A stretch of 64,000 nucleotides of DNA from the NCBI GenBank assembly GCA_020055645.1, contig CM034546.1:112684875-112748874 (forward strand). Direction: 5' to 3'. The DNA comes from Tomocerus qinae (Eukaryota > Arthropoda > Collembola > Entomobryomorpha > Tomoceridae). The position numbers were made by a program, and so were the translations under genes. The notes under the pieces were generated by a model. It was not told the DNA's origin, did not search any database, and was given only the letters and a program-made list of their open reading frames with translations. Shown here piece after piece: positions 37,215-52,200 of the stretch (position 1 is the stretch's first letter; each line of letters opens with the position of its first letter).

Positions 37215-40200
37215 TTACAGATCACAAAAGAAATCCGCACTCTCAATGTCCTCAATGTCAGCTTTTCGTACTTCAGTCACAATCTTATTTTGGAATTTTC
37301 CACTTGAAACTAGCCGGATGGTTGTCATTCCGCAGAAAACCGTGATGAACTTATTCTCTGGAGAAATACATACATGCAATCAGGTATATAGCTCATTGCA
37401 TTTCACTTTGTTACTAAGAAAATTATTCTAGATACGCAGGAAAGAAAATTCTCACTATATAATTCAGTGCTAAGACTAAAGGGTAATGACTGACCAGAAA
37501 AAAATGATGGGAGAACGCATTAATTGAGATCTCTGACGGTATCTTCAACATTTTTTGTTCGATTATATGGTTAGAAGTTATGTAATGTAATGTAAGTGGA
37601 GGAGAGAACGTGTGAATGAAAGGGCAAATAACATTATGATATAGTTTGTGGGGGATTTGATGGATTAGGAATTAAATTAAGAGGTCTGCTACACGGAAAA
37701 GAGGATTAAGGGCAAAACGAGAAAGTCTGTCATAGTGAGTAAAGAGTATTTCTTACTTGGATGTGGATCGTAGCCACAGAATTCCTCAATCACTTGCATT
37801 TTGGACGTGTCTAACCCAGAGGATCCTCCGATTTGGACGTAATCTTCCAATCCCATTTTGCCACACTGCATGGATCACCATCCATTCAACATAGCACACA
37901 AACAGAAAATACAATTTATCAATGTAGACCAGTTTTAAAATCAATGAATGAATGGGTCTTGCATTGAGTAAAGAATTCCAAGAATAAAAATACTTTAGGT
38001 ATGTATTTATACATAAAATCATAAAATTCTTAGTGATTCACCCTTGAAAATATTTGCAAATTCTAGAATTCTTTTTCTTAATGCATTTCCCATTTTCAAT
38101 GTAGTAAAAACATTTAAAATAGCCAGCTAACGTTAGTAATTAAGTTTGTACGCTCATTCGTTAGCAAAAGAGATGAATAAAAAGAGACACGTATCAAGAG
38201 TAAAATGTAGTAAAGGTGTTAGTGAATTTAGTAATAATATCTGTGTAGTAAAATGTACAAGAGCCATGCAGAGAAAGAGAAATGGCAGAGAAGGAATATG
38301 AGATTAACGATAAGCCTAAGAAAATTAATGACTGTTAATTATGATATTATACTGCGAACAATTGTCAGCTAGTGTTTCAATAGAAGAGAAATAAGGCAGA
38401 GGAATTCAAACACATTTGTTAGTTCTGGATGGCTCAATTTGTTTTCCGTCAAGCGATCTCCTCCACAGCACTAATTATAACAGAGTGGGAAACAATTTTG
38501 CTACTATATATTCGCATAATCATCTAGTTTCATGACCTGGCTGATTATAGAAGCAAAATAATGCTGACTATGCTGAGGTCGGCAACCAGAGACTCAAAGT
38601 AGGTATCAAGGAAATGTCATTAGTGACACTTTTGCTTAGTTAAACTCAATTTCAACATGTTGATCTTATAGGTAGGCGTAATAAAGCGAGAGATCGTATA
38701 GCGAGTATATGTTTAGAAATCTATCATGCAATCTGATGACTCATTTTATGTAGAATCAAAAACGTTATTAATTGGGTATCCTTAATTAGATTCATGTGCC
38801 ATAATTATAGGTAATTATTATGCAGAGATTGTTAACAAGTTTTTGCTTTAGAATTGTTAGTTTTGCTTAGCAGACATAATATTTATAGCATTAGCAATTC
38901 GAGAAAAAATTTGTATTGTAGTAGCATGGGCTAAACTAAATTAAAGCAAACTTTCGGATGTGAAAAGGCATGAGCATGAAATCATGACATGACAAATGGA
39001 TAAAAAAAAGTTAGATTTGCATTAACATTGATTAAGATAGAGGAAATAGAAAATATGGAGAAGCTAATGATATAAAATAGTGGAAAAGTTTCATAAGGTA
39101 TACTGGCCATGTATAGTAAATCCGGGCAGTGCTTCCTTTCTAAATTAATAGGTGAACTTATTTGGATATGGCAATCAGGTTAACATCCGTGAAAGTGTAC
39201 AAAATAGAGTTACACGTGAGATGAGTCAGATATCAGTCTCGGGGGTAATGAACCATGTGTGATGCGGGTACAGCATAATAAGTAGGTAGCTAAAATCAGG
39301 AATTATCTACCAAACGCTGTCTCATGAAATTGAAAACCCGAAATAACCATTCGTGTCATTTCTGTAGTATTAAGTACCATCATATTAAATTCGTGTGTAA
39401 ATATTACGTAGTTTTTTATGCGCTTTATCAACTGATATATTGTGTATTTAGTTATGATCAATAAACGTAGAATTATGAATTTCCTTTTTATCTAAGATGC
39501 AAAGGGAGGCCGTGGGTGTATACCTTATGGTATGTTTCCGCTCGATATCCCGTAGGAGAAAAGAACTTTACTTTTGAACCATGAAGTCCAGTGCTCATGT
39601 AAACTATACGAATCTTGGCATCAAACAAAGTAGTCAAACTGCAGTTGATGTTCCGTCCGAAATTTTGCAGAGTAAAAATTGCCTCAGAATCTTGAATTAA
39701 AACGTTGCAAGCTGTACAAGAAATATAAAAGATTAGAAAACATAGTGCATCATTATAAATTCATAAATAACTGCATTTCATGATTTCCTATCTCCAGCTA
39801 CTTTGGTGGTAGTCGAGTGGTAGTGATAGCTCACTGAGGCTTAAAATTCCAAACAAACTATCTGTAGAACGAATAAAGTTCTCCCCATATGCGTCCAAAA
39901 TTCATCAGACGTAGCACAGAGAAATTACATAGTAAAGTGAAGTGGAGGTGGATAACCTTACATTCTTAACAATCTATAATATTCTGTTATCGTAAACATC
40001 CCCATGTCATCTTCCAAATAATTGCCTAATTACTGTAATTACTATAGATTAGACATTATTTTTAATGTTCGATGAATGAGGACGAAGGGAGACGTATGAG
40101 GACGAAAGAGGACGAATGACGAAAGAGGACGAATGACGAAAGAGGACGAATGAAGAAAGAGGACGAAAGAAGACGAATGAAGAAAGAGGACGAAAGAGGA

Positions 40201-43200
40201 CGAATGAAGAAAGAGGACGAAAGAGGACGAATGAAGAAAGAGGACGAATAAGGACGAATGAAGAAAGAGGACGAATAAGGACGAAAGAGGACGAAAGAGG
40301 ACGAAAGGGGACGAAAGGGGACGAAGACCAAAGAAGCCATGTATAAGTAAGTGCAAGGCATAATTGAGTATATGTAAGTTATTGTTACATAGGTATTCTT
40401 TACTGTACGTTATACAATAGCTATAGTCATATAAATGCACTTCCTATTTGTAAACATTTCCCAATCGATGCCGGAACTGTATTTGAGGAAGAAAACAAGA
40501 ATCGATAAGTACTAGAAGTAGGCCTAGGGCAAGATCTTTCATTAGTTAATGTTGTAATACTGCTTCCGACTACCTATATCAACCTAATTAAATGTCACTC
40601 ATCGTGGTTGGTTAACAAGTTTAAGAGAATATCACACACTGAGTAGATGCAATTTAAACCAATGAAGTATATTTTGCATATTAAACATGTTCCCACCACC
40701 CAAGAAGAGTTTCGTAGGAATAGTTTCTAGTTGCAAGCCTTGTAATGACATGGCCAAGTAATTTACTTAGTTTATGGTAGCACTGGAAGTGGCAGAGTGT
40801 CTATTTCTGCTAAGGTGCTACAGGCAGAAGGATAGTTCACTTTAAATACCAAAGTTTGAGCGAACTCAATTACGATTCAGCAAGAAACCAATAAAAGTAG
40901 ACCAGAGTGACAGTCTTCTCGGACTGTGGGTGATATTATAGCTGTCATGAGCATCTAACAATAACGTTTGCATAAGAAAGGATTGATAGGAATGAAAATG
41001 ACGTACGTTTTAGATTGGGAACATGTTGAATACGAATGGAGAATCCTTGGCCCATTGTAGGAATTCGATATTGAATGAGAGCAACATTTTGAGAGGATGT
41101 AAAACTTTTTCTCATTCGATGTCGTCTGCGTGGATCCAAGCACAAGTCATGGAATCGCGACTCCAATGATTTTTCATGGTCTTCGTCACTGGGGAAAACT
41201 TGTCCATTCAATTCCCATCCGTCTACTATCTGCGTAATTCAATATCAAAACTCAAATTACCTCGCCATTCTGTTTTCAATTCTTCGCCACATTGACTCCT
41301 CTGTCCAAATACTTATTATGTTAACAACATCTTCCTACCATTCCATGTCCGCCCACTATTATGCTAAAATCACTCTGTCTATTTTTACTCTTTTATTCAC
41401 TAGTCTTTGTAATAGCTAATAATTCCTGCAATACATTTTCCGTATATTTTTTCATTCAATTTCATTGTAATGTAGGAATATTCAAATTCTCTCATTGTCC
41501 TATTTTTACTCCTTTATTCACTAGTCTTCGTAATATCTAATTTCTTGAAATACATTTTCCGTATATTTTTTCATTCAATTTCATTGTAATATAGAAATAT
41601 TCAAATTCTCTTATTGTGCAACTTTGTACCATGCATAGCTATAATCACATAACATTTGCATACAATTTACAATCATTGTTTTTTTGTTTTTGAATGTTGT
41701 ACACCGATATTTCAGAAAATTGAAATGATTTCAAAACACAAGAAATTCTAACACAGATTCTCGAAAGAATAGTGAAGGCATTATTCAAGGTAAAATTTTG
41801 ATAGTAGTCTTGTGAAAGTTATAACTGATTCTTTCGCAAGTATAAAACCTTAAGTTTTCATTTTTGCAATACTGAAATTGAAAAATAATTGAATCTCCCA
41901 TCGGGCTAATGTTAAAGTAGCGGAACTATACTTATATACTACATATTTTAGTATAGGTAACCACGTTTATGCATCAATGATGATGTCGGAAAGCTCTAGA
42001 AGAATGCAGATGGGAAATATGGGAATAAGTGGAAACATTCTGTTTCAAAGATCCTATACTAATGTATGTACAAGTTCACAACGAATTTTGCATTTCAAAG
42101 GCAGTCTCTTCCACCTACACAAAATAATATTTTGCGTGGGTTGTATCCTCTCCATTGAGTTGTACATTAATATTGCATGTGGGATCATCAATAGCACATA
42201 CATCTGATATTATCAATAGCAATCCACATAACATTTGCTAGTTACTTTAACAGTATGGTTTTCGATTAACCACTTTAGTAGTATACTCCGTTTATTAACT
42301 GAACCAGTTTCAATCCTTGACACAAATCAAAAATATTGAAAAGGCTACTGCATTTAGTAATCTGAAACATTATTTTTTATATTTATACTAATTGAAAGTA
42401 ATGAGACATGATTTTACTATCCACGAAGAATGTACTGTAAAAAATAGCCAAGTAAAATATCAGCTTTTATTTCGGCTGGAGAAAACAATTGATGTTTGTG
42501 GCCTAAATGCAATAACATTGTCGGACGGAGTAATGCAGAGCAGTCCCATGAGAAATAACGTGAGAAAATCAAATCGGGAAAAGTGTTTCACCTAATCTAG
42601 GCATACGTAGTATTTAACGGTGTACCACGCAGAGTAGTATTCCATAAGTAGTACTACGTGATTCCTTGCTATTTTCATATAATACTTAGCGCACAGTGCA
42701 TTACGATGCCTGCTGCGTATCTTAGAAATGGCACGTGGCAGTAATTTTTTTGTTTCTATATTTGTAACATCAAAAGGAAGTCTTTAAGGCCTATGAAATC
42801 TGCAGATGTGTTTTCTGATGACGAAACAAGGGAATGCACTTGAATGAATATCCTGGATTTTCCCTGTTTGTTTGCTTGATTGCATTTTCTACTTTTATCC
42901 TTCCACAAAGTACTGCATACATACCAAACTTTGAAATCTGTTATATTCATCTACACTCCAGAACATGGAATGCCCATACCTAATTCTTATTTTTTGTGTC
43001 CTCGGATTTTGATGTTAAACACTTTAAAATATTGAAATGCTATTTCAAAGAATAGGAATAGAAAACTTTTACGACTTGAGTAGGTACAATGGCAATAAAA
43101 TCGACTAATAAATTCCCTTATTCAGTCGTATTATCAAAAAATAGGGTCAGAAATCTCATGCAGTAAACGTAAATTCATTTCATTGTTTCACGACTCATGT

Positions 43201-46200
43201 CGGGCGTGTTTCTTTCTACTATCTGAGTTTATTGTAGGATGACGGACGTGGAATGTAAAGTTATATTACTCTAGAAGGTAACCACTAGGAAATCATAATA
43301 TTATTAGAGATGTCATCTGGGATACCAGCATAAGAGCATTATAAAAGTGGAATTTTTTCGTTTCACATGAAATATTTTGTCTAGAGGGACTCGTCTACTG
43401 CCTGCCCTGTGGTAATCGTTCACAACTGAAATCATCTTTCGGAGACTGTATTTCATAAGTAGCGAGAACTGACATTTAATTTGTTTACATTAAGAAGGGC
43501 AACCTGCATTTTACAAGCATAACGTCATACGAAATAAAACTTACGCTGATGAGTCCTCCTTGGTGGCACTGAGCATCTAGATAGTCGACAGTAATGACGA
43601 CAGATTTGTCAGGGTCTGCCACCAAATAAAGTCCACATGTGTCACTCCCTCCTCGAGACTTGTAATGAAAGACACCTTCGTCCATTGAAATCTTCACACA
43701 TTCTAAAAATCATATCATCTTTACATTAGTTCTCCCAACCAAATGAACTTGAACATAAAATCCATCCATTCATGACAACAAAATTGCTTTTAACCTGTTT
43801 ATATACACAGGTACTACTTACATTTATAGGTAGAACTATTAATTTATTATTCTACTTTCTTAGAAAAGTTTTATTTCATAGCTATTCTAATTCTGCCAAC
43901 TATTTCAATCCTTTTATCATGTGTTTACCAATTTTGGCGCTCATTGCAAGAGCTAAAATGTTTAAATATATTATCTTTAAAAAATCCGGATTATTACCGT
44001 TTGAGCCACAACATTAAAATTTAATGAACTTCAATTAAAATTTAGTCGGCCACTGCAGTTAGAAACTAAAGGTCATATTATACAAAATATTTAGTTTTCT
44101 GTTATGTTGTAAGACATCATGAAATGTTTACATTTGAGTTGGGAATAGGCTTTACCTGTCTCTATATTGTTAATATTATTACTTTCCGGAGGGATAAATT
44201 GTGTGAATGGGCTTATTGTTAATATATTAAGGAAACCCATATTTTATGACATGCATTTTGCATTATGTATAGTCAGGCTATTTAATTCACAAAAACCCTT
44301 AAAGCAACATTTTGTTCCACATTAAGATTACATTGCTTATCAATATTATGTAGTTAAGTAGTACATGCCCTTCTAAGCGTAAATAGACCACTAAGACTCG
44401 CTTTTCTGAAGAGCGTAGTCTTGTATCAGAAGAACCCACGCAAATGAATATTATAGTAATTTAAGCGGATAGAATTAAATCGAGCTACACACTACTTACC
44501 ACATTAATCCCCCAGAGAAGTTTAGGGAGCGAAATCCACTTAGCGACTTACCTCCGGAAGATTCACCTAAACTTTCTTTCCCTACTTACTCCTTATCTAC
44601 GCTATCCGCATGGATGTTGTAAATTATAAACCACATTCAGCTTAAAAGTGAAAATTTGCCAAATGTGGAATACAGAATGCATCTCTTCCGTCTGATTACA
44701 TTTATAACTTACAACTGCATGAATTATTTACCAACTTTATCATATAAGTAGCAAATACTGGACTACTTATGTATCCGGACGGAAAAATGAATTAATTTTA
44801 GTTTCCTCAGTATTTGGTCGGATTCTCTAACTTGGAGGATAATAAACAAAGACCTTGAAATAATTATGAGTGAGTTTCAACGGATTTATTAACTTAGGAC
44901 CCTACTGCATCTTTTGTAAACTAAAACTTGCAATTCGAAATTAAGCTATGAAATTACTTCCATCGGCGAATTTAATACTACTATCTATATGATATTGACA
45001 TATTGTATACGGTAGTATATAGTGCTGAATCTAAGTAAAGACAATTACTATTATTAAGGACGCTGTTTACGTTGGTTGCTAACGAAAAAAATATAATTTC
45101 CAAAATTTAACCCGTCAATTGTCACATCCGAAACCCAATAGCTAACCTACCCGGCCATTCCACTACCTCAAGGGGAAGTTTTGGCAGTGCAATATTGATA
45201 AACAAGATGCTATCAAGTCAATAACAAAATGAATTCCATGCGACATAAACGGCCGTCTTATGGTATAATATTTGTAAATCTATTGGTTAGTACTTTGGTT
45301 AGTACTATATCACTATGACTACGGCGTCAATGCTTGTACTTGATGGCCGTTTATGTCACATGGACAATAGACATCCTTGATAGTAGTTATAACAACCATG
45401 GTTATAACTTAAACTTACAAGTATGAATGCATTGAAGCAAGATGCAAACAAAAAAGATTTTTGTACTAAAGTAATAACATTGCCAATGACGACAGGTGGA
45501 AATGCTACTATACAAGTCAGTATAGAAATCTTTATAATATAATACACTTCCCCGTTTCCTAGAAACTAATTTTTTGGAATTGCATTGACTTATGCCCTCG
45601 GTATTCCATCATCAGCAATTCGGGTCAACCTCCATGCATTTAAAATTCATCATAATATCTTTACATCGACTGTTATAACTTCCGGAGGATCAGTCTGATT
45701 TTTATGGGACCTACATTTTTGGAACCGTGGACTATCAAGGAACAAAAGTTACCATTCGGAATTTTGATATAGTTGTTTTAAATGCATTTAAAAAAATCAA
45801 ATTCCCAAAAAAATGAGTCATTTTTAGTTTTTTATAAAACGTTGATGTTTTTGGTCCATTTAAAGCAACTATATCAAAATTCCGAATGCTAACTTTTGTT
45901 CCTTGATAGTCCACGGTTCCAAAAATGTAGGTCCCATAAAAATCAGACTGATCCTCCGGAAGTTATAATAGTCGATGTAAAAGATTTTTTAACATGCATT
46001 TTGATAGTCCCCTGTGGTTGCTATGCAGGGCCAAAGTGTAACCTTAAGAAACCTGAATATGCGAAATTTCAAGTAAACTTTCCGAATGTAGTATTGTATA
46101 GTCATTGCTATATCTTTTGTATGCATTTTCAGTGTTGGACACTCTTCTATGTCAAATTGTCCCTAATTCCTACTTTCCAATAATGTTTTCCCAGGAATAA

Positions 46201-49200
46201 TTTCTAAAGAGTATACTCCCTGATGGAAAGAAAGTTAATTATTACCTTCAATAACGTGAACTGAATTGGCATCTGGTAGCATTGATAAAGGAACCTCCAG
46301 GACATCCGGCTCCATGGACAGGTTGTTCTGTACACAAAAATTAATAGGTTAAAATTTGACATTTCAAAAATTACTGTTTACTTACAACTATCTAGAAAAA
46401 TGTTGGTGTTTACTATTATGCTCTAATTTATTACGCAGAGTTCTTTACTTCTACGAGTTTGACAAACATGAAATGTGTAATCAAAAGACATTTTTGTTAT
46501 GAACAGCAGAAAAACTCGTTTGATTTACATAATGATTTTTTAAATTGCATATATGTTTTATGTATTTTTCATTGAAAAGGTCAAATTGTGAGAAAAGACT
46601 GAAGAAATTAATTGAACAAGGTAACATAGTAAAGTAATATAGACACATAATAATACTGGAAGTTACTAGTTGACATAAATTGTATATGATGTAGTTAGTC
46701 TTGAAGATCATTTCAGCAAGCATTATGCAATTATTTTTTTGGTTGAATACACCACAAAAGATGTACCTCTAATTTATTCTCCTTACTCATTATTTATAAT
46801 AACCATTAAAAGTAGTACATTGCGTATTACACTTAAAATATAAAGGTAGGGGAAGCATTCCCTGGAAGACGATGAAAGTAATTGAGTCTCCAAATTACGA
46901 CTGTTCTTTTTAATTATTTTCATACGCAATAGATACATTTGTTAACAGCTGACTGACAAAAAGTGACTGAAGTGAAAGCATAAATGTTCAAGTAATACAA
47001 CCACATAGAGAACATAATGACACTCCTGGGTAGCACTAAGCTTATGAAATACCTGTCTGCATGAAAGGACAAGTCCTAAACCGCCTACTGAAACATTCTT
47101 AGTTCGTCATCGTCAGTCAACAGACAAAGAGAGTGCCGTCATCCGAAAACCCGATTGACTCGTATTGTATAAACACAAACTGTCCCCTTTTTATTATCCT
47201 ATTATTGTCCAACTGCACTAACAGAGTCTATATCAACAATGGTACCTGAGTATCTGTACATCTGCTACATTTACAGAGATTACGAAAAGTCAAAAGCTCT
47301 CTGGGCTTTCAATTTTAAGTTTAACAACAAAAGTAGTATGTACTAAACTTAAACATTGGAAAGTGTGTTGAGGAATCGTCATTTCTCGGTTGTACTTAGT
47401 GACATAACAAGTACAGCAAGTAAATATTTTAGAGTGGTGTTCCCTGTAGTAATTGTGATTTAGTAATTGTAATGAAGAAGTCTTTTCATATCTAGTCTAT
47501 TCAGAGAAAAGATTTGTCGTGTCCATTAATGTAATTTCTACTCGTAGTATATTCAGAGGCATTCAATGTAGGAAATGCAAACTAGAGGATTACTTATGTA
47601 GCAAATCCTCCCGTTCTGTGTAGATTTGGTAGAGTGAAAACAAGAGAAAATGAAAAGAGTTTTTACTCATGGACTAATGAATATTCATTCTGAAGTTGAT
47701 TGCGATGGAAGAGAGGTTTATTATGGGAAGGATGCCACAGAAAATCCCAACAGCTCACAAATATACATTGGTTAATGCATTACTATCTACTGTAAGTACT
47801 AGACCCAAGAGACAAATGAATAATAGATAGTTTTAAGTCAAAAGGGCATGGCTTGTTTTATTTCAATACATTCGTTTCATTTATTTGGAGTAATGAGATC
47901 TCCATCTGAAGTGATCCTGCAATTTCTTAAGTGCTACAGAAAGCCTGTTGTTTTTCTGTGAGTAGTACTTAAAATAAAATTGTTTCCTATTGTTACTCTT
48001 AGTCTAAAATTACTTGAAATATAAATCAATTAAGTCTAAGCTGCGTGTGATTCCGTCCGTCTTCGGATCAATTTGTCTTGTGCATATGTGCTTTTACAGT
48101 TTCTCTCGGTTGGTTGCCTTCTTAGTGCTCTCCGCACTTGATTTTCTTTTATTTTCTTCTTTTCAATAGAATTCATTGCATTAGCGAGAGAGTGGAGTGT
48201 CTCAGCTCAAGATTGAGTTCAACGATGACTTCACTCGACTTTGAGTGGGTGAGAGAGAATGTACTTTCTTCGTTTTGACTCTTCTAAGCTTTCTTCTCCT
48301 ACAGTTACAAAGAATAATGTTCCATCTATCCAATGTGTATATATAGCTTTTAGGAGTCTGTAATAAGGAAAAGAAAACCGAACGATTTGTTTGTATTTGT
48401 TCTTTTTAGCTTGACCAATCTCCTTTTACTCCTCTGTCAAATCAGCCTTAAACAAAGCAAAGACAACTGCTATAGTTTCCTCTTCTTCTTGCCCTCAAGT
48501 CAACTCTCTGGATTGGCAGTTGACATATGAGAGCAATCTTGTTTCAACGAAAGACCAAAGGTGTAACTCACTTATAAAAAAAAGTAATGGAGTACTACCT
48601 GCAGAAATACGAGATCTTTTTCTTTGATGCCAAGATGACTCCGAGGGATAACATCTAATCAAGGATAAAGGACGTGTGGGTTCATTATATACAACTCAAA
48701 TCATCCTAATTAAGCTTCCTCCTCCTTCCAGCTCACATTTTAATGAAAATGAATCCTAAATTTAGACGCTTCCTTTTCATTTTATGGCTTTTACTCTCCG
48801 TCGGCTTCCTTGAATAACAACATCTTCCTCAACAACGTGCTCTTCTCTGACGCAATTCCATTTCTTAATCAATTCCTCAGAAAATTCTACTGGCAAATAT
48901 ATAAATTGGAAACATTCACTCAACCGTAGTAGAACTATTGCATAAACAGTTACATGATTAAATCTATACTTTGTACATTTCATGTAATTCGGCCAAACTC
49001 GTAAACATATAAATTGGGTATGGCATTGAAAAGTATTTTTACTTCACTCTAAATTCTAGTAAAGATGTAAATATATTTTTGTAATTTGGTTTCTTCTTCT
49101 TTTCCATTCCTGAAATAACATTTCCAAATGATAGTTGTGCAATTTTGTTTTTTTACACCAAATCGAGTAAGCGTGAACACAAGCTAAAGTTTTTCAAACT

Positions 49201-52200
49201 TGTGCAAGGTTTTTTTGAGATTTGTTTTTCCCAATTAATCACTTTACTCTCCTGCATGGGAGTGTATTGAGATAAATCAGTTGGTGCTCTGTTTCTAATA
49301 CATACTCTAGAGAATAATTGTAGCACATGTTTAAACATCCTCCTGTAGAGAGTCTGAATAGTATATCTAAGCTTTATTAAAAGTAAATAATCACTTTAGG
49401 GAGGATACATTGCAATTTTCAACTAAAAATGACCCTGTGAAACAAAAGTTTTACACCTTTTTCGTTTCTCTATAGGAAGAAGTAATTTAATACAGAGTTC
49501 TAAGTACGTTAGTGAAATACCTGTGATTTATCTCCCCTGCTTCAATACAAAGTTTGTGCATCTGGACTGCATTGATGAAACTTTCCGTATAGCACAGGCT
49601 TAAGTCCCGAGTCTGAAGGTAGTCGTTAATGAAAATGTCAGCTTATACATTGTGTACAGAATTTGATACGACATTTTTCCTCCGCGTCGAGAATAGTATT
49701 ATGACCATGTTGAGATAGAATGCATTTATGATGAAATGCAAACCTGAGTGTATGCTTAAGTAATGAGTAGTACACTATACAATAGTATTATGAAATAGTT
49801 CTCCGAGATAATTACTGTGAAACTGCGGGGGAGTATTTACAACAAAATTAGTTTTTTTAAGTTTTCAGTGCATTAAATTTCTTCTCGAATCAGACGAATA
49901 GTTTCATAAGAATAGTTTATACTTATTTCTGTAAGACCCTGAACTATTTACTAATGACGAAGTACAGAAACTTTTGGTTGTTTACAAACTTATTTGTGAA
50001 AATATGTGTAAAAAAGAATATTTCTGAATAGCTTCATTAACAAAGGACAGAGTATAAGATAGTACACTTTACTAAACACGACATCTTCAAAAAGTATTTT
50101 CAAGAAATGCTACTTAACTGTTAGTGGCTACTGCTATCAAATTAAAGCTAGAAAAATTCAAATAGAGAATTATATTAAACATGATAATAGGATGCTGTAA
50201 ATTATCAGTATGGTAGAGATGAGATGATCAAAGGAAGAGCGTAATTGAAAATGATGGCTTTCCTATTTCTTATTATGTCTATTTTTTCAAAGCATGCATC
50301 CATATCTGTAAACACTATATTTAGTATATATTCTTTATTATAGGGAAGTTTTTCCTTTTCCTTAATTGTATATAAAGAATCTATTCAAATGCATTCAAAC
50401 TTGCAATTTGGTTACCTAGCAGGAGTCCTTTGACAAAAGACTCTCTTACATCATCAGAGGGTGTTACAAGAAGATTACATTAAGGTGGTAATTGGAAAAA
50501 AGCTTAATAAATTACTTTCCCAGCAAAGCAAACTTTCAATCACCCAGTTTTGATATTTAGTAGAGCATGAAGTTCAGTCGCGTTAAAGTCGATTCCATTC
50601 TTCAACCCAACTCTAAAGAAGGACGTTTTAAGTGTCGATTTTTAGCGAGAAAACTCTGGAATATTCAATAGGGGGAATTTTTGTGCTTTGAGATTACTAG
50701 AGCATATACGTAGCCATTATATAATGGGAAATGGAGAAAAGCATTGTTTATAGCTAGTAGATCCTTACATAATATTATCATTATAATTTTATACTATAGT
50801 ATATACTATATAGATTTTCTAGAATGTCATGTTCATTCCTTTAACAAGCAGAGTTCAACTACATCTTGGATTTGTAATTTACATTCTTCTCCTTGGTCGA
50901 ATGTCTGTCCACACTATAGATACGCATCCTTAGCCTCCGTTCTAACTTGTAAAGTGGAACTGGGTGTGAATTTGTAATTATGTAGTAGTACCTTAAACTA
51001 ATTGTAACTACATTCGTATATTTTACATATAAAGTTCGAAGGAATACATTATGCATAAAGTTTAAGATTTTCTTGCCCAAGTTAGCATTGCCAGCTCGCC
51101 AATATTAGGGTTACTGCCATTAATTCAACATTACTTAATCCTCCCCTTGATGATACTTCAAATTCTACCAGCCTTCGTCTCTGTGTAACCACATTGTCTT
51201 GTTCGTTTTAAATTAAAGAATACCAGCCATCTGCATCCTCGCCGATTCGTGACCTACCTCTTCTCTGTCTTTCCTGGCTATCTGCAGTTAATAGACGTAC
51301 TTACGTATTTAGTGCCTGCCTCCTATACTCTTTTTTAGAACTTCTTGTCCTGTTTATTCAGTTCAACGTCAAAACGGCTGGCTGCTTTAGCTTTATTTGA
51401 CAAAATCCTTTTCTTATTGTGTTAATTAAAATTTGAAACCTCAATTCAACTTTTAATTTCATTTATGACATCTAGTAGCACTATCTTTACTCCTATGCAT
51501 TCAATCAGAGTGCTAGAGGAATAAAAAAAATCTTTTTTACGTAATTTACAATCCTTTACAGTGAAGAACAGACAATTCTTAACTGACTGACATTTATGTA
51601 CATTAGAATCAATAGCTATTCATTTCATAGTTTCATAACCTAGGTCTGCATTACTGAAATTAAGCCCATAAGAACTGAAATACAACCGTTGTATTAGCTT
51701 ATGAAATCATTGGTAAAAGAATATCATGTTTCTTGCCAAAGATCGCGAGTATCAAGTAATCTTTATGTAGTAGTCATTGAGTTCGAGAACTCTTGAGTCT
51801 CAACAAGCAAAAATAAGAATGTTCGAGATACACTTGTTAATAATATAGTAAAAGTACTACTATAAAGTATAACTTGGAAGGGTTTGCTATGATATTATGA
51901 GTCTGAAGTTTTTGTCTTACCACAGCACTAATGATATCGGTACAAGTATCTGTTACATGATAGATGAACCGAAGAAAAGTATTATTATTCAAAAAATGTC
52001 TACTAGTATGTCTTAGATATCTGTTTTTGATATAATGGCATACCTGATGCTGACAGATGATCCGCAACGAGACAAAAGTTTTTATAAAAATAAAAACATA
52101 TGCTAGGAAGTGGAGTACACAATAATAAGACATAAAACAGTAGAGAATAGATAGGAAGAAACAATATTTACCTCAGCATCAATTACATTGTTAAAAGAAC

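Noticed and set aside
39801-39850. tRNA-like box A (TAGTCGAGTGG)
   Set aside because: No matching box B or cloverleaf could be drawn downstream; at best a decayed SINE fragment.
40042-40440. Minus-strand frames of 132 and 99 codons with SSFVLFLH repeats
   Set aside because: They arise entirely from the purine minisatellite read in two frames and lie in a CRHBP intron; no independent coding evidence.
45896-46183. Plus-strand open frame of 95 codons
   Set aside because: It begins inside one arm of the inverted repeat and runs into intron sequence on the strand opposite CRHBP.
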